DNA of 35,311 nucleotides from Stenotrophomonas humi (GTDB taxonomy: Bacteria > Pseudomonadota > Gammaproteobacteria > Xanthomonadales > Xanthomonadaceae): contig NZ_LDJI01000041.1 of assembly GCF_001431415.1 (NCBI RefSeq), positions 1-35,311 of the forward strand, in the 5' to 3' direction. Of the stretch, positions 7,184-14,091 are shown piece after piece; within the stretch, counting starts at the first letter, position 1; the number at the start of each line of letters is the position of its first letter. Position numbers and translations under genes: made by a program. The notes under the pieces are model-generated. The model was not told the DNA's origin, did not search any database, and saw only the letters and a program-made list of their open reading frames with translations.

Positions 7184-9286
7184 ATGGCCCTGCAACGCTC
7201 CTTCCTGATGCTGGCAATCGGTGCCGCACTTTCACTCAGCGGCTGCAACAAGGATGCGCCGACAACGACCGACGATGCCGCACAGGCGCCGGTCACCAGC
7301 GCGACCGCCAAAGCACAGTTGGGCAACTTCGGCTTCGACGCAGCCGGCATGGACCGCAGCGTTGCGGCAGGCGACAACTTCTTCGACTTCGCCAATGGTG
7401 AATGGGTCAAGCGCACGGAGATACCGGCCGACCGTTCCAGCCAGGGCAGTTTCAACGTGATCGCCGAGAAGACCCTGGCCGACACCCGCGCAATCATGGA
7501 AGAAAGCGCCAAGGCCAGCGACACTGAAGTCCGCAAGATCGGTGACTACTACGCGGCCTTCATGGACGAGGCGGCCATCGAGGCGCGCGGCGCCGCACCG
7601 GTGCAGCCGGAACTGCAGGCCATCGCCGCCATCAGCGACAAGCAGGCGCTGGCCAAGGCACTGGGCGGCACCCTGCGCGCGGATGTGGATCTGCTCAACG
7701 CCACCAACTTCTATACTCCCCACCTGTTCGGCGTCTGGGTGTCGGCCGACCTGCTGCAGCCCGAGCGCAATGCGCCGTACCTGGTGCAGGGTGGTCTGGG
7801 CATGCCCGACCGCGACTTCTACCTGCAGGACGGCCGCATGGCCGATCTGCGCAAGGCCTATGAAGGCTATGTCGCCAAATTGCTGGAGCTGTCCGGCGAC
7901 ACCGATGCTGCCGCCAAGGCCGCGCGCATCGTCGCGCTGGAAATCAAGATCGCCCGCGCCCACGCCACGCAGGAAGAGACCAACGACGTCGAAAAGGGCG
8001 CCAACGCCTGGAAGCAGGCGGACCTGAGCGCCAAGGCACCGGGCCTGGACTGGGCCGCGTTCCTGGACGGCGCCGGTCTGTCGGCACAACAGGATTTCAT
8101 CGTATGGCAGCCCGCCGCTGTAGCTGGCCTGTCCAAGCTGGTGGGCGCCGAGCCGCTGGCCACATGGAAGGAATACCTGGCCTTCCACGCGCTGGATGAA
8201 GCCGCGCCCTATCTGCCCAAGGCCTTCGCCGATGCGCACTTCGCCTTCCACGGCACCGCGCTGAGCGGCACCCCGCAGCAGAGCGAGCGCTGGAAGCGTG
8301 CGGTGGGCGACACCAATACCGCCATCGGCGAAGCCGTCGGCAAGATCTATGTCGAGCGCCACTTCGACGCCGCCACCAAGGCCCGTGCCGACGAGATGGC
8401 CAAGAACATCATCGCCGCCTTCGCCAAGCGCATCGACGCGCTGGAGTGGATGTCGCCGGAAACCAAGGCGCATGCCCAGGCAAAGGTGGCCGGGCTCAAG
8501 GTCGGCATGGGCTACCCGTCCAAGTGGCGTGATTACAGCGCGCTGGAAGTGAAACGTGACGATGCACTGGGCAACGCACAGCGCGCCTCGCTGTTCGAGT
8601 ACCGGCGCAACCTGGCCAAACTTGGCCAGCCGGTGAACCACGACGAGTGGGCGATGCTGCCGCAGACCATCAACGCGATGAACGTGCCACTGGAAAACCG
8701 CCTCGTGTTCCCGGCCGCGATCCTGCAGCCGCCGTTCTTCGACGGTGCCGCCGACGATGCGATCAACTACGGCGCGATCGGTGCGGTGATCGGCCATGAA
8801 ATCAGCCACGGTTTCGACAATGCCGGCGCACTGTTCGATGAAACCGGCAAGCTGCACAACTGGTGGACGGCCAATGACCTGAAGCAGTTCAACGCAGCCG
8901 GCGATGCACTGGCCGCACAGTTCAGCAGCTACGAGCCGTTCCCGGGCGTACACGTCAATGGTCGCCTGACCCTCGGCGAGAACATCGCCGACGTCGCCGG
9001 CCTGGCGACCGCGCACGATGCATACCGCATGTCGCTGCAAGGCAAGCAGGAACAGACACTGGAAGGCTTCACACCGGACCAGCGCTTCTTCCTCGGCTTT
9101 GCCCAGGCATGGCGCAGCAAGGCGCGCGAGCAGGCACTGCGCAATTCGTTGCTGACCAACGTGCATGCACCGGGCCAGTTCCGCAGCCTGACCGTGCGCA
9201 ACCTCGACGCGTGGTACCCGGCGTTCGAAGTGAAGGAAGGCCAGAAGCTGTACCTGGCACCGGACAAGCGGGTCAAAGTCTGGTGA
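7184..9286 (+). CDS. pepO: M13-family zinc metallopeptidase, lipoprotein
   Basis: A 700-residue neprilysin-like (M13) endopeptidase expected to cut short peptides in the periplasm. The N-terminus is a lipoprotein signal: hydrophobic stretch, then LSGC with the lipidated Cys at 21. The catalytic domain has HEISH (H538, E539, H542) and GENIAD (third zinc ligand E599, D603). It also has the preceding NAMNVPLENRLVFPAAILQPP block, which corresponds to the NAYY-type substrate-binding segment. The protein ends in KVW, as M13 enzymes typically end close to a conserved Trp. Length is normal for bacterial M13. ATG at 7184 has GGAA 7 nt upstream. Monocistronic, with a strong terminator 22 nt after the stop. 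The symbol is by family, not by proven orthology. Confidence 0.94.
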   Translation: MALQRSFLMLAIGAALSLSGCNKDAPTTTDDAAQAPVTSATAKAQLGNFGFDAAGMDRSVAAGDNFFDFANGEWVKRTEIPADRSSQGSFNVIAEKTLADTRAIMEESAKASDTEVRKIGDYYAAFMDEAAIEARGAAPVQPELQAIAAISDKQALAKALGGTLRADVDLLNATNFYTPHLFGVWVSADLLQPERNAPYLVQGGLGMPDRDFYLQDGRMADLRKAYEGYVAKLLELSGDTDAAAKAARIVALEIKIARAHATQEETNDVEKGANAWKQADLSAKAPGLDWAAFLDGAGLSAQQDFIVWQPAAVAGLSKLVGAEPLATWKEYLAFHALDEAAPYLPKAFADAHFAFHGTALSGTPQQSERWKRAVGDTNTAIGEAVGKIYVERHFDAATKARADEMAKNIIAAFAKRIDALEWMSPETKAHAQAKVAGLKVGMGYPSKWRDYSALEVKRDDALGNAQRASLFEYRRNLAKLGQPVNHDEWAMLPQTINAMNVPLENRLVFPAAILQPPFFDGAADDAINYGAIGAVIGHEISHGFDNAGALFDETGKLHNWWTANDLKQFNAAGDALAAQFSSYEPFPGVHVNGRLTLGENIADVAGLATAHDAYRMSLQGKQEQTLEGFTPDQRFFLGFAQAWRSKAREQALRNSLLTNVHAPGQFRSLTVRNLDAWYPAFEVKEGQKLYLAPDKRVKVW

Positions 9287-9307
9287 TCGGCGCTGTGAAA
9301 GCAGTAT

Positions 9308-9340
9308 GGAAAACGGGCGCCTGAGCGCCCGTTTTCCTTT
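9308..9340 (+). terminator. Intrinsic terminator of the M13 peptidase gene
   Basis: Perfect 13-bp stem, GGAAAACGGGCGC (9308-9320) and its complement (9325-9337), with a CTGA loop, followed by TTT. The A-rich lower left arm and U-rich right arm make it suitable in both directions. Confidence 0.85.
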
Positions 9341-9356
9341 GTGTTCGTGCCAAGGG

Positions 9357-9390
9357 CCTACCCTCCCCCTTCGCTGCACAAAAGGGTAGG
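9357..9390. repeat. Intergenic inverted repeat
   Basis: CCTACCCT (9357-9364) and AGGGTAGG (9383-9390) form an 8-bp stem around an 18-nt centre, between the M13 terminator and the oxygenase stop. The CCTACCCTC start is shared with the intergenic stretch at 16201, suggesting a dispersed extragenic element. From 9391 to 9527 there are further partial dyads and no gene. Confidence 0.35.
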
Positions 9391-9527
9391 AATAGAAGCG
9401 GCTTTCGCTGCAATCTGGCAGTTCCTGCAGGACCGGCGCCCCCTCCCTTTGCAGGAAGCAGCAGGAGGGTTGGCGAGGGATAGCTTCTGCGCTGCTTCCT
9501 CACACCCAACAACCCACCATCAAGGCA

Positions 9528-10448
9528 TCACGCCGGCCACTGCACAAGAATTGCCGGCTCCTTCCCCACCCGCTGGCATGCGCGCGTGGAAATGCCATCG
9601 TTCAACGCGATGCGGAACAACGGTGCCACGCTGCGCAACATGCGCGCGGATACCACCGATTGCAGATGCTGGCCACGGCTGCGACCAATCAACTGCTCGG
9701 CCCACTGCGGCAACAACGCCGCACCCGCCGCCAGGAACACCTCACGCGACATGCCCGGCAGCGGCACCGGCAGACGCACCGCACTGAGCACCTCCAGCAC
9801 TTCGCGTGAACGTTCATCCATGCGCAGCTGCGGTTGCTGCGCGGCAAAGTAGTCGTGTACCTGCGCCTGGCTGGCCGGCACATCGGTGGCGCCCAGTGCT
9901 TCGGCAACGCGCCGGTACTCGTCGTAGTAGCGGTCGGCAATCGCCTCCGGTACCTCGCGGCAATAGCGGCGGCAACCCTCCAGGAAGCCATAGGCCTCGG
10001 TGACGTGCACCCAGGTCAACAGCGCCGGATCATCGGCCGCGTAAGCACTGCCATCGGGCAAGCGTCCGACCACCTGCGCGTGGATGCGCTTGACCCGCGC
10101 GATCAACTTGTCGACTTCGGCGCGCGGCGCGTAGCTGGTGCCGGCCACGAAACTGGTGGTGCGCCGCAGGCGGCCGACCAGGTCTTCACGGAAGTTGGAA
10201 TGGTCATACACACCGGCCAGCGCGCGCGGGTGCAGCAGCTGCAGCATCAGCGCGCACAGGCCACCGGCCAACATGCCGGGGAATTCGGAATGAATGCGCC
10301 AGGTGACGCTGTCCGGGCCGAACCAGCCCGGGTCACCCGGCGGCGCGTCATAGTCCACACCGCTCTGGTTGCGCGGGAAAGCATCAAGGACCCAACGCCG
10401 GATCTGGGCGGTGGCGGCATCGGAAACACGACGGGACAAGGACGACAT
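9528..10448 (-). CDS. DUF2236 / MpaB-family oxygenase
   Basis: A 306-residue protein of the oxygenase MpaB family (DUF2236), related to heme-containing latex-clearing proteins and to fungal MpaB. Visible signatures are the N-terminal TWRIHSE (R51, H53) and the conserved LLHPRALAGVYDHSNF block (H73, H83). These are followed by RRTTSFVAGTSY, ARVKRIHAQVVG and the LTWVHVTEAYGFL helix. The conserved Arg/His residues fit heme or metal binding as known for the family. There is no signal peptide, so it is probably cytoplasmic. ATG at 10448 is chosen because the family alignment begins nearby and the upstream residues look non-coding; no strong ribosome site is visible. The substrate is unknown. Divergent, with a 330-bp gap, from the membrane protein at 10779. 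Confidence 0.85.
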   Translation of the reverse strand: MSSLSRRVSDAATAQIRRWVLDAFPRNQSGVDYDAPPGDPGWFGPDSVTWRIHSEFPGMLAGGLCALMLQLLHPRALAGVYDHSNFREDLVGRLRRTTSFVAGTSYAPRAEVDKLIARVKRIHAQVVGRLPDGSAYAADDPALLTWVHVTEAYGFLEGCRRYCREVPEAIADRYYDEYRRVAEALGATDVPASQAQVHDYFAAQQPQLRMDERSREVLEVLSAVRLPVPLPGMSREVFLAAGAALLPQWAEQLIGRSRGQHLQSVVSARMLRSVAPLFRIALNDGISTRACQRVGKEPAILVQWPA

Positions 10449-10534
10449 GGGCGCTATCGTACCGTTGTCGGCGCGCAACTCGCTTCCTCCCTTGGTCGCA
10501 GAGCGGTTGCGGCGCCCCAGGCGGAGACGCCCTA

Positions 10535-10561
10535 CGCTTGCATTGATGGAATGTGCAAGCG
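10535..10561. promoter_or_regulatory. Perfect 8-bp inverted repeat, candidate operator
   Basis: CGCTTGCA (10535-10542) and TGCAAGCG (10554-10561) are exact complements separated by 11 nt, a spacing close to one helical turn. It lies 87 bp upstream of the MpaB-like start. It could bind a dimeric regulator; no regulator gene is adjacent. Confidence 0.35.
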
Positions 10562-10682
10562 CAGCACGATTTTTCACCGACCTTCTTCCATTCGGCCATT
10601 TGCACGATGTTGCACCGCAGAAATTCTGCCGATGCCACGCGTTCATCCGTGATCGACGGCGCCTGCCTTCGCGCAACCCCCA

Positions 10683-10709
10683 TTGCCAAGCGTTCTGAAA
10701 GTGCTAGAA
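10683..10709 (+). promoter_or_regulatory. Weak promoter candidate for the membrane protein gene
   Basis: TTGCCA (10683-10688) and TAGAAC (10704-10709) are separated by 15 nt, upstream of the ATG at 10779. Both boxes match the sigma-70 consensus only partly and the spacing is short, so this is tentative. Confidence 0.25.
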
Positions 10710-10778
10710 CTAAAGCCGCCTGACCGCTTCACGCTTCTCCGTCGCTCGTACCAGCCAGGTAACTGCAAGGAGCTAAAC

Positions 10779-11381
10779 ATGATTGCGTTGTTCAAGGGTT
10801 TGGGATTGTTGCTGCAGGACAATGAACTGTATGGCCAGCCGTTCGAGAAACAGGTCGATCACTGGAAGAATCTGAGCGACCAGCAGATACGCGACGAAGT
10901 CGCGGTGCTGGCGCAGGCAAAGTGCCAGTGGCTGATGGCCTCGATCGTGCTCTGGCAGGCGTCCTCGCTGCTGATCCTCGGGCTGATCACCAACTACCTA
11001 TGGCGCGATGATTTCCACATCACCTTCACCCGCGTGGTGATCGTGCTGGGCTCGTGGGTGTCGATCCTGTTCGTGATCTGGTTCATGGCCAACATGTTTG
11101 ACCATACCGCCGGCTTCGAGCGCTGGATGAAAGCCTTCAACAGCCGCGCGCGCATCAGCTCCGATGCCGACAGCGTGGATGACGTGGCCGAGGCGCTGGA
11201 CATGGCGCAACACTATCCGGAAGTCCTGGATTACAAGCAGGCCGTCACCGCCAACCGCGAGCTGCGCCATGAGGACATCCGCATCATGCGTGAGCTGGGC
11301 CGCATGCGGCAGCATTCCGAGCTGGTCGGAAAGCTCAACCATATCGGCGATGACGGTTTAAGGTTGCAGCCGGCCTTCTGA
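10779..11381 (+). CDS. Two-TM membrane protein of unknown function
   Basis: A 200-residue protein with a cytoplasmic N-terminal ~50 residues and two hydrophobic helices (about 51-72 and 83-104). An acidic, helical C-terminal half follows (SSDADSVDDVAEALDMAQ and later EDIRIMRELGRMR). No enzymatic motif is recognised. The start is secure: AAGGAG lies 7 nt before ATG 10779, and the upstream in-frame codons look non-coding. It is probably an inner-membrane protein with a soluble domain on one side. It stands alone, divergent from the MpaB-like gene and convergent with the LytTR operon. I cannot assign a role. Confidence 0.75.
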   Translation: MIALFKGLGLLLQDNELYGQPFEKQVDHWKNLSDQQIRDEVAVLAQAKCQWLMASIVLWQASSLLILGLITNYLWRDDFHITFTRVVIVLGSWVSILFVIWFMANMFDHTAGFERWMKAFNSRARISSDADSVDDVAEALDMAQHYPEVLDYKQAVTANRELRHEDIRIMRELGRMRQHSELVGKLNHIGDDGLRLQPAF

Positions 11382-11421
11382 TTCCAGAAGCACCGCTCAT
11401 CGGCTCCGCTTGGGGCACCTT

Positions 11422-11448
11422 CTTGCGCTCGCGGGAGAAGCGAGCAAG
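11422..11448 (+). terminator. Hairpin downstream of the membrane protein gene
   Basis: CTTGCGCTCGC (11422-11432) pairs with GCGAGCAAG (11440-11448) through a 9-bp stem with a 2-nt bulge, 40 nt after the stop. There is no U-run, so function as a terminator is uncertain. Confidence 0.35.
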
Positions 11449-11469
11449 AGCAAAGTCACGGTCTTCACC

Positions 11470-11494
11470 CATCGCCGCGCCCGTCGCGGCGATG
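11470..11494. terminator. Bidirectional hairpin between convergent genes
   Basis: Perfect 10-bp stem CATCGCCGCG (11470-11479) and its complement (11485-11494) with a 5-nt loop. It abuts the stop codon (11495-11497) of the small minus-strand gene. It sits at the convergence of two transcription units and could end both, although T-runs are weak. Confidence 0.5.
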
Positions 11495-11824
11495 TCATTT
11501 GCGGATCAGTACCTGCTGGGCAAAACCTTCCGGAAGATTGCTCATCTGCCGGGTGCGCCCGACCAGCACCACGAAGTCCATCAGCGGCTCACGATTGCAG
11601 ACCTGCATGCCCTGCCCTGCACCGCATTGCTCACGGTACAACTGATAGAAGCAGCTGCCGCTCTCGCTCTGCAGGCACTGGAAGTTGGCGACACCGGAGC
11701 GCACGGTGGTGCGGCTCAGCAGGGTGTGTTCACCACTGATGCGCGTCACCGAGGTCTGCCCCGGCGGCTCGTTGATCCCCAGCATTGACAACAGACTGCC
11801 CAGCAACATGGTCAGGTAATGCAT
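11495..11824 (-). CDS. Small Cys-containing protein, third gene of the LytTR operon
   Basis: A 109-residue protein of unknown function. The first ~16 residues are hydrophobic (MHYLTMLLGSLLSMLG) without a positively charged n-region. They could be a weak signal or a membrane-contacting helix. Four Cys lie between about residues 50 and 76 (FQCLQ, GSCFYQ, EQCGAG, QVCNRE), a pattern compatible with two disulfides in the periplasm. AGGAGA lies 6 nt before ATG 11824, and the gene starts 30 nt after the response-regulator stop, so it is almost certainly co-transcribed. I do not recognise the family. Being tied to a kinase/LytTR pair, it may be an output or accessory sensor of that system; this is inference. 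Confidence 0.7.
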   Translation of the reverse strand: MHYLTMLLGSLLSMLGINEPPGQTSVTRISGEHTLLSRTTVRSGVANFQCLQSESGSCFYQLYREQCGAGQGMQVCNREPLMDFVVLVGRTRQMSNLPEGFAQQVLIRK

Positions 11825-11854
11825 GGCACTTCTCCTGGCAAAGCGGTGGCGGCA

Positions 11855-12628
11855 TCACATGCCGCGGAACAGACTCATGAAAGGTTGGCTGACCACCAGC
11901 GTCTCGCTGCGATGTTTCAGGCGCAGGACGCCACGCCCGGTTTCTTCGCGGCTCACCGACACCACCGCCTTCATGTTGACGATGGTGGAGCGATGCACCT
12001 GGCGGAAGCAGTGCGGGTCCAGCACCGCCGCCAACTCGCGCAGCGAGCTGCGCAGCAACAGTTCTTCCTCGGCGGTGACCACCGAGGTGTATTTGCTGTC
12101 GGCGCGGAAATACAGCACATCGTCGAGCATCACCAGGCGCGTCTCGCGGCCATTGCTGACGGTGACCCAGGCCAGCGGCGGTGCGGTTTGCGGCGTGCCC
12201 GGCTGCTGCACCAGTTGCTTCAGTAGCCGGTCCAGCATGGCGGGGTCGGGCATTCCGGCCTGTCGCCGCGCCAGCACGCGTTGACGCGTGGCCAGCAGAC
12301 GTTCGTCGGTCACCGGCTTGAGCAGGTAGTCCACCGCGCCCTGTTCGAACGCGGCAATGGCGTACTGGTCGTAGGCGGTGACGAACACCACCTGGGTCTG
12401 CGGGCTGACACTCTGCAGTGCACGGGCCACATCGATGCCGGTGATGCCAGGCATGCGGATATCAAGGAACGCCAGGTCCGGCTGATGGCTTTCCAGTGCT
12501 TCCAGCGCCGCGGCGCCGTCCTCGCATTCGGCCACGACCTGCAGTTCCGGCCACAAGCGCTGCAGCTGCTGCCGCAATGCCTCACGCAGCAGGGGCTCGT
12601 CCTCGGCAATGAGCGCTTCAAGGGACAT
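11855..12628 (-). CDS. LytTR-family response regulator
   Basis: A 257-residue DNA-binding response regulator. The receiver domain (1-120) has the acidic pocket (E9, D10, E11), the phosphoacceptor D56 (FLDIRMPG), T84 and K104 (YLLKP). The LytTR domain (about 150-250) begins WVTVSNGRETRLVMLDDVLYF and includes RSSLRELAAVL and FRQVHRSTIVNMKAV. That is the ten-stranded DNA-binding fold seen in AgrA, AlgR and LytR. The start overlaps the end of the kinase gene by 11 nt, indicating translational coupling. It presumably receives phosphate from that kinase and binds paired direct repeats such as the one at 13994-14023. The wider regulon is unknown. Confidence 0.93.
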   Translation of the reverse strand: MSLEALIAEDEPLLREALRQQLQRLWPELQVVAECEDGAAALEALESHQPDLAFLDIRMPGITGIDVARALQSVSPQTQVVFVTAYDQYAIAAFEQGAVDYLLKPVTDERLLATRQRVLARRQAGMPDPAMLDRLLKQLVQQPGTPQTAPPLAWVTVSNGRETRLVMLDDVLYFRADSKYTSVVTAEEELLLRSSLRELAAVLDPHCFRQVHRSTIVNMKAVVSVSREETGRGVLRLKHRSETLVVSQPFMSLFRGM

Positions 12629-13928
12629 GCGGGTACTCCGGCACCGGCGGAATCACCACGCCTACTTTTGCTGTTGCGGGCGGCGGCGCGGGTGCCACAT
12701 ACGGCAGGCTGATGGTCGCCGCCACACCGCTGGGGAAGTTGGAGACCATCGCCAGCGAGGCCTGCTCGCCACAGGTCAGGCGCAGGCGTTCACGCAGGTT
12801 CTTCAGGCCAATGCCGGTCCCGTTGCTGTGCGTGGTGATGCCCTGGCCATCGTCGGCCACGGTCACGGTCAATTGACCGCCGAGCTCACGCGCCAGAATC
12901 CACACGGTGCCACCGCCGGACTTGGGCTCCAGCCCGTGCTTGATCGCATTCTCCACCAGCGTCTGCAGCGACATCGACGGCAACGCGACGTGGTACAGCG
13001 ATTCGGGCACGTCGATATGCAGCGCCAGGCGTGCGCCCATGCGGATGCGCAGGATTTCCAGATAGGCATGCACGCGTTCCAGCTCCTGGCCCAGCGTGGA
13101 CACCGACTGATCGATGCCCGGCAGCGAGCTGCGCAGGTAGTGGATCAGGTGGCCGAGCATCTGCTCGGCGCGCTCGGGGTCGGACCGGGTCAGCACCTGC
13201 GCGTTGGCCAGCGTGTTGTAGAGGAAGTGCGGCTCGACCTGCGCATGCAGCAGGTTGAGGCGGGCCACGGTGAGTTCCTTCTCCGCTTCGGTACGTGCCG
13301 CCTGCTCGCGCTCTTCACGGCGCTGCTCGGCCACCTTGCCGCTCAGCGCATGCGTTACCGCCTCGGCGTTCTCGAAATTGCTGCCTTCATCCAACAACAG
13401 CAGGTCCACCCAGGCACCGGCATCGGGTTCAAACAACAGCGTCACGCTGCTGGTATCGGTGCCCGGAACCACCCGCGCGGTGATCTGGTTGCGCTTGATC
13501 GCCAGCCGCGCCAGCAGGTTCCAGCGCGACGGCGGGCGGTCGCCATAGGGATCGGCGCGACGCTGTGTGGCACGCAGCTGCAGGGTACCCACCGAACGCT
13601 CGAATCCTTCCAGGCGGGGCATCTGGCCGATGACCTGCTCCAACAGACGGAACGCGGTGGCCGCATCCAACGGCAGCTCCACCTGGCGACGATGGCGGTT
13701 GCCCAACGTCTGCGTGTCGAGGCGGTCGGCAATCAGCGAGACGCGGCGGATATGGCCGACGATGGCACTGAGGGTGAACACCATCAAGGTCATCGCCAGC
13801 AGGCCGTAGATCCAGCCCGGCGGCTCGTCCATACCGCTGAACAGGCCGCTCCACAGGAAGCCGCCGACCACCAGCATGAGTGCCCAGACAGCAAGAATGC
13901 GGAAACCGAGAAAGAGGCTGGCTAGCAT
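12618..13928 (-). CDS. LytS-like sensor histidine kinase (His_kinase/HATPase)
   Basis: A 436-residue inner-membrane kinase. There are two TM helices (about 5-28 and 40-60) with only a short periplasmic loop. A cytoplasmic region of ~100 residues (80-185) of uncertain fold follows, then a charged coiled coil (about 195-225). The His_kinase domain of the LytS/YehU class has phosphoacceptor H234 in QVEPHFLYNTL. The ATPase domain has LVENAIKH (E326, N327), DDGQG (359-363) and GTGIGLKNLRERL (370 onward). The tail is Pro-rich. ATG at 13928 is preferred because it begins at the first TM helix, although no good ribosome site is visible. It heads an operon with the LytTR regulator (11-nt overlap) and a small third gene. 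The signal sensed is unknown. Confidence 0.92.
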   Translation of the reverse strand: MLASLFLGFRILAVWALMLVVGGFLWSGLFSGMDEPPGWIYGLLAMTLMVFTLSAIVGHIRRVSLIADRLDTQTLGNRHRRQVELPLDAATAFRLLEQVIGQMPRLEGFERSVGTLQLRATQRRADPYGDRPPSRWNLLARLAIKRNQITARVVPGTDTSSVTLLFEPDAGAWVDLLLLDEGSNFENAEAVTHALSGKVAEQRREEREQAARTEAEKELTVARLNLLHAQVEPHFLYNTLANAQVLTRSDPERAEQMLGHLIHYLRSSLPGIDQSVSTLGQELERVHAYLEILRIRMGARLALHIDVPESLYHVALPSMSLQTLVENAIKHGLEPKSGGGTVWILARELGGQLTVTVADDGQGITTHSNGTGIGLKNLRERLRLTCGEQASLAMVSNFPSGVAATISLPYVAPAPPPATAKVGVVIPPVPEYPHVP

Positions 13929-13958
13929 GGTCGGGGCCGGAGTGAAGAGCTGGTGTCG

Positions 13959-13986
13959 AGGATAAGTGCCGGCAGCCACGGCACAA
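13959..13986 (-). promoter_or_regulatory. Candidate promoter of the kinase/LytTR operon
   Basis: On the minus strand TTGTGC (13986-13981) and TATCCT (13964-13959) are 16 nt apart, about 30 nt upstream of the kinase ATG. The match to sigma-70 is partial, as expected for an activator-dependent promoter. A 6-bp inverted repeat, GTGCCG-N7-CGGCAC (13966-13984), occupies the spacer. Confidence 0.4.
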
Positions 13987-13993
13987 GGGCCAT

Positions 13994-14023
13994 GCGACGG
14001 AACCGGGGATTCAGGCGACGGAA
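13994..14023 (-). promoter_or_regulatory. Paired direct repeat, candidate LytTR binding site
   Basis: Two identical 9-mers, TTCCGTCGC on the minus strand (14023-14015 and 14002-13994), are separated by exactly 12 nt. The 9-12-9 layout is that known for LytTR regulators such as AgrA. The core resembles LytTR sites (C/A-C/A-G-T). The pair ends 7 nt before the candidate -35 box of the kinase operon, a typical activator position. The repeats are directly visible; recognition by the adjacent regulator is inferred. Confidence 0.55.
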
Positions 14024-14068
14024 GCCCGGCAAGGCAGATCAATCCATCGCGCAACCGCCCTTTCCGTG

Positions 14069-14091
14069 CGCTGGCTGCGCCTCAGCCAGCG
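14069..14091 (-). terminator. Hairpin across the stop codon of the 14082 gene
   Basis: CGCTGGCTG (14069-14077) and CAGCCAGCG (14083-14091) form a perfect 9-bp stem with a 5-nt loop, and the TGA (14084-14082) lies inside it. No U-run follows. Confidence 0.4.

Larger units (their letters stand above)
10449..10778. other. 330-bp divergent intergenic region with inverted repeats
   Basis: No gene is evident here. It separates the MpaB-like gene (minus) from the membrane protein gene (plus). It holds a perfect 8-bp inverted repeat, CGCTTGCA-N11-TGCAAGCG (10535-10542 and 10554-10561). It also holds a 13-nt palindrome, GCAGAAATTCTGC (10617-10629), and TGCA-containing sequence around 10601-10614. Near the right end there is a weak promoter-like pair. 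The dyads are directly visible; any regulatory role is inferred. Confidence 0.5.

Noticed and set aside
7232..9379. 715-codon minus-strand frame opposite the M13 peptidase
   Set aside because: It crosses the perfect terminator at 9308-9340 and has no motif; the M13 zinc motif is on the plus strand.
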